From the NCBI GenBank assembly GCA_029267975.1, contig JAJUHH010000056.1, positions 1 through 11,182 on the forward strand: a stretch of DNA of 11,182 bases. Direction: 5' to 3'. Below, in pieces: positions 8,901 through 11,182 of the stretch (the first letter of the stretch is position 1; each line of letters starts with the position of its first letter). The position numbers were made by a program, and so were the translations under genes. The DNA is from Clostridiales bacterium (GTDB taxonomy: Bacteria > Bacillota > Clostridia > Lachnospirales > Lachnospiraceae). A model generated the notes under the pieces. It worked only from the letters and a program-made list of their open reading frames with translations. It had not been told where the DNA came from and did not search any database.

Positions 8901-11182
8901 GATAGCAGCAATGGGGCAGGAATCAGACTGTGCAATCACCTCGAAGCCTGCTGCAGGCTTTTCAATATAATCGGTATGACTCATCCAGCAGATGGTATTA
9001 GGAGAAATGTCTTGAAATAATTTGGAAGTAGTAGAAACATTGATCTCAGTTCTACCATATTCACGAACGGGAGCCTTGCTTACCTTGCCTCCCAACAGAT
9101 GGGTCATTAACTGGCAGCCATAGCAGATGCCAAGGATAGGAATTCCTAATGAAAATATACTTGATTCACAGGAGGGAGCATCAGGTTCATATACACTGGC
9201 GGGACCGCCTGTGAAAATAATTCCCTTTGGAGCAAGCTCCTTAATCCGATCCAGACTTGTGGTAAAGGGCAGAACCTCACAATATACATTACATTCTCTT
9301 ACTCTTCGTGCAATCAGCTGGTTATACTGTCCACCAAAATCAAGCACAACAACCATTTCTTTTTCCACTTGTTAACCTCCTAATTGTAAAACAAAATCGG
9401 TTCGTCACTTTATTTATTAAAAATGTAGCTTCATGATACAACATTTTTAATAAATATGCTAGTCCCAACCTGTTAATTCTTTCATGATAAATATATTGCG
9501 GTAAAAATCACACGAACCATCTCAGCTTTTGTAATTACTGTTAAGTAAATTTCAGTCGAAATGTTATGATAAGATAAGATTATTTCCAAACTTTAGTCAA
9601 AATGTACTAGAAAATGATGGAATTTAATATTTACAAAGCTACTATATCATGTTATGATTAGAATAAAATTACAATATATGGTATATATCTAACGGATGAG
9701 GCAAAGAGCAGGACCGACATAAGACTAGACCCACTTAAGGAGCTATGATGGCCTCACATAAGCAAAAGTGAAAATACGGAGTGGGGATGAACATGAGAGG
9801 ATATATGACTCGTGAAATGTTTGCTTGTGTACCTGAGATTGACTTTAACTCAGGATATCGATATTTTCTTGGAAATGTGAGAAATTACGCACAGGCCTTA
9901 TTGACTACATTAAAGAGTATCAAAGCAAAGCTGCCAATTCTTCGGATGATGAGCATGACACAGGAATTTGATGGTCTCAGATCCATTACCCAGGTATTGC
10001 AGAAGATGTTTCAGAATATCGGTGCCTTGGAGTTAGCAGACCAATCCTATCATTTGGAGTGCCTTTTGCTAAATAATGAGCTGGCCAAAAGACCCAGTAT
10101 CATTGATGATTATATTGAAAGCCTTGTGGCATTTTCTGACCATTTGGAGCTGTTGTTCAAAGAATTGGACTTTAAACATGCAGGTCCCCTGACAGAAACC
10201 TCCTCAACCTTCTTAAACTATGATTTTACCAGGACCAAGGAAAGCATCAAACTATCCTCCAATCTCCTGGAACGCAAGATTATCTGACAATTTAGATTTA
10301 ACTACCTCTGCTTATTCACTAACCTTAATTACATACAACCTTTAGGTTTATCACCTCTGGTTGTTACTACCCCCAACGCTTGCCCTGACTTTCGCTGACA
10401 AAAGTCAGGGCATTTTTATGAAAATTTATATAAAAATTAATAAGAGTTATAAAAAATGGCACAATATAATAATGTGCTATTTTTTTATGGTAAGCATGGT
10501 TAGCATGCCCAGCGGACCTATTTTCTTACCTTTTTGGCAAGACATAGTCAAGCATTATATTCATTATTCATCATTTGCAAAAGGAGGATCTACCATTGCT
10601 GATCTTGCTGGAGGGAATTAATTTTTATATAAATTCACCGTTGCTTTCAATTGTTTTTTTGATGCTGATTGGGCTGATTTGCTTTGTTTTATTGATGCTT
10701 TATTACCGTTTTAATCATTTTGGCAAGAAGCTTCGATTTCCCCTCCATCACCCCGGTGAGGAGGAACAGCTGGGGCAGGAGTTCTGGGAGCAGCAGATGC
10801 TTGCATTGGCACAAAGCCATGATCAGGTCAGACTCATCGGATACAGCTTTGTGCTGGATGATTATAACCAGGTTGCCTATAAAAGATTGAATAAGCTACG
10901 TAACAGTATTTCTGCCCTTTCCACAGACATCATTTCTTTGATTCCGGCGGCTCGCTGGTTATTTGATAACTTTCAAATGATGTATCGGGAGATTAAGAAG
11001 GTTCGTACCTCGGGAAACAGCTATGCTGTGCTTCCTATCTTAAAGGCCAGGGAATACCGGGGATTTCCCCGCATCTATGTAGTTGCCAAGAAAATGGTAG
11101 CCTTAAGTGGGGGGCATCTGACCGAGGAAAATATTCAGGCGATGCTGCAGGCATACCAGCAGAAGATCCCACTGACAGACAA

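Overview
The window reads as an ordinary chromosomal stretch of a low-to-moderate GC anaerobic Firmicute, most likely a member of the Lachnospiraceae or a close clostridial relative. This is inference from strong AGGAGG-type ribosome sites, GTG and TTG starts backed by good Shine-Dalgarno sequences, intrinsic terminators, an XRE-DUF5680 regulator, an AlkZ-related protein, a TM287/288-type ABC exporter pair and an NdvB-like glucan synthase. No insertion sequence, integrase, tRNA, rRNA or CRISPR array was seen.

Left part (1-2369): a YfbR-type HD-domain 5'-deoxynucleotidase, probably missing its first few codons at the window edge, an XRE regulator with a C-terminal DUF5680 domain, and an AlkZ-related protein. 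A short tandem array of 15-16 bp units lies just in front of the AlkZ-related gene, which ends in an unusually long hairpin terminator.

Middle (2370-7825): a 417 bp gap precedes a secreted protein built from about four degenerate beta-rich modules. A 382 bp gap with a tandem dyad then leads to a two-gene operon (4238-7715) encoding the two half-transporters of a heterodimeric ABC exporter. The first subunit has a degenerate catalytic site (Asp for Glu in Walker B, Gln for His in the switch). The second keeps the catalytic residues but has the LSQGQ signature. The operon converges on guaA, and the two share a bidirectional terminator.

Right part (7826-11182): guaA (GMP synthase) on the minus strand, then a divergent 418 bp AT-rich region with inverted and direct repeats. 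This region appears to hold the guaA leader on one strand and a structured leader with a tiny ORF on the other. Next, on the plus strand, is a small HPt-like protein in which the phospho-accepting His appears to be replaced by Gln. Two tandem terminators follow, then the start (TTG) of a large membrane protein whose N-terminus resembles cyclic beta-1,2-glucan synthase; it runs off the window.

The genes do not form one pathway. Nucleotide metabolism (YfbR, GuaA), export (ABC pair), cell surface (secreted modular protein, glucan synthase) and signalling (XRE, HPt-like) are interspersed. No clearly new multi-gene system was found. The most unusual items are the pseudo-HPt protein with its structured leader, the iterated repeats before the AlkZ-related gene, and the long guaA leader.
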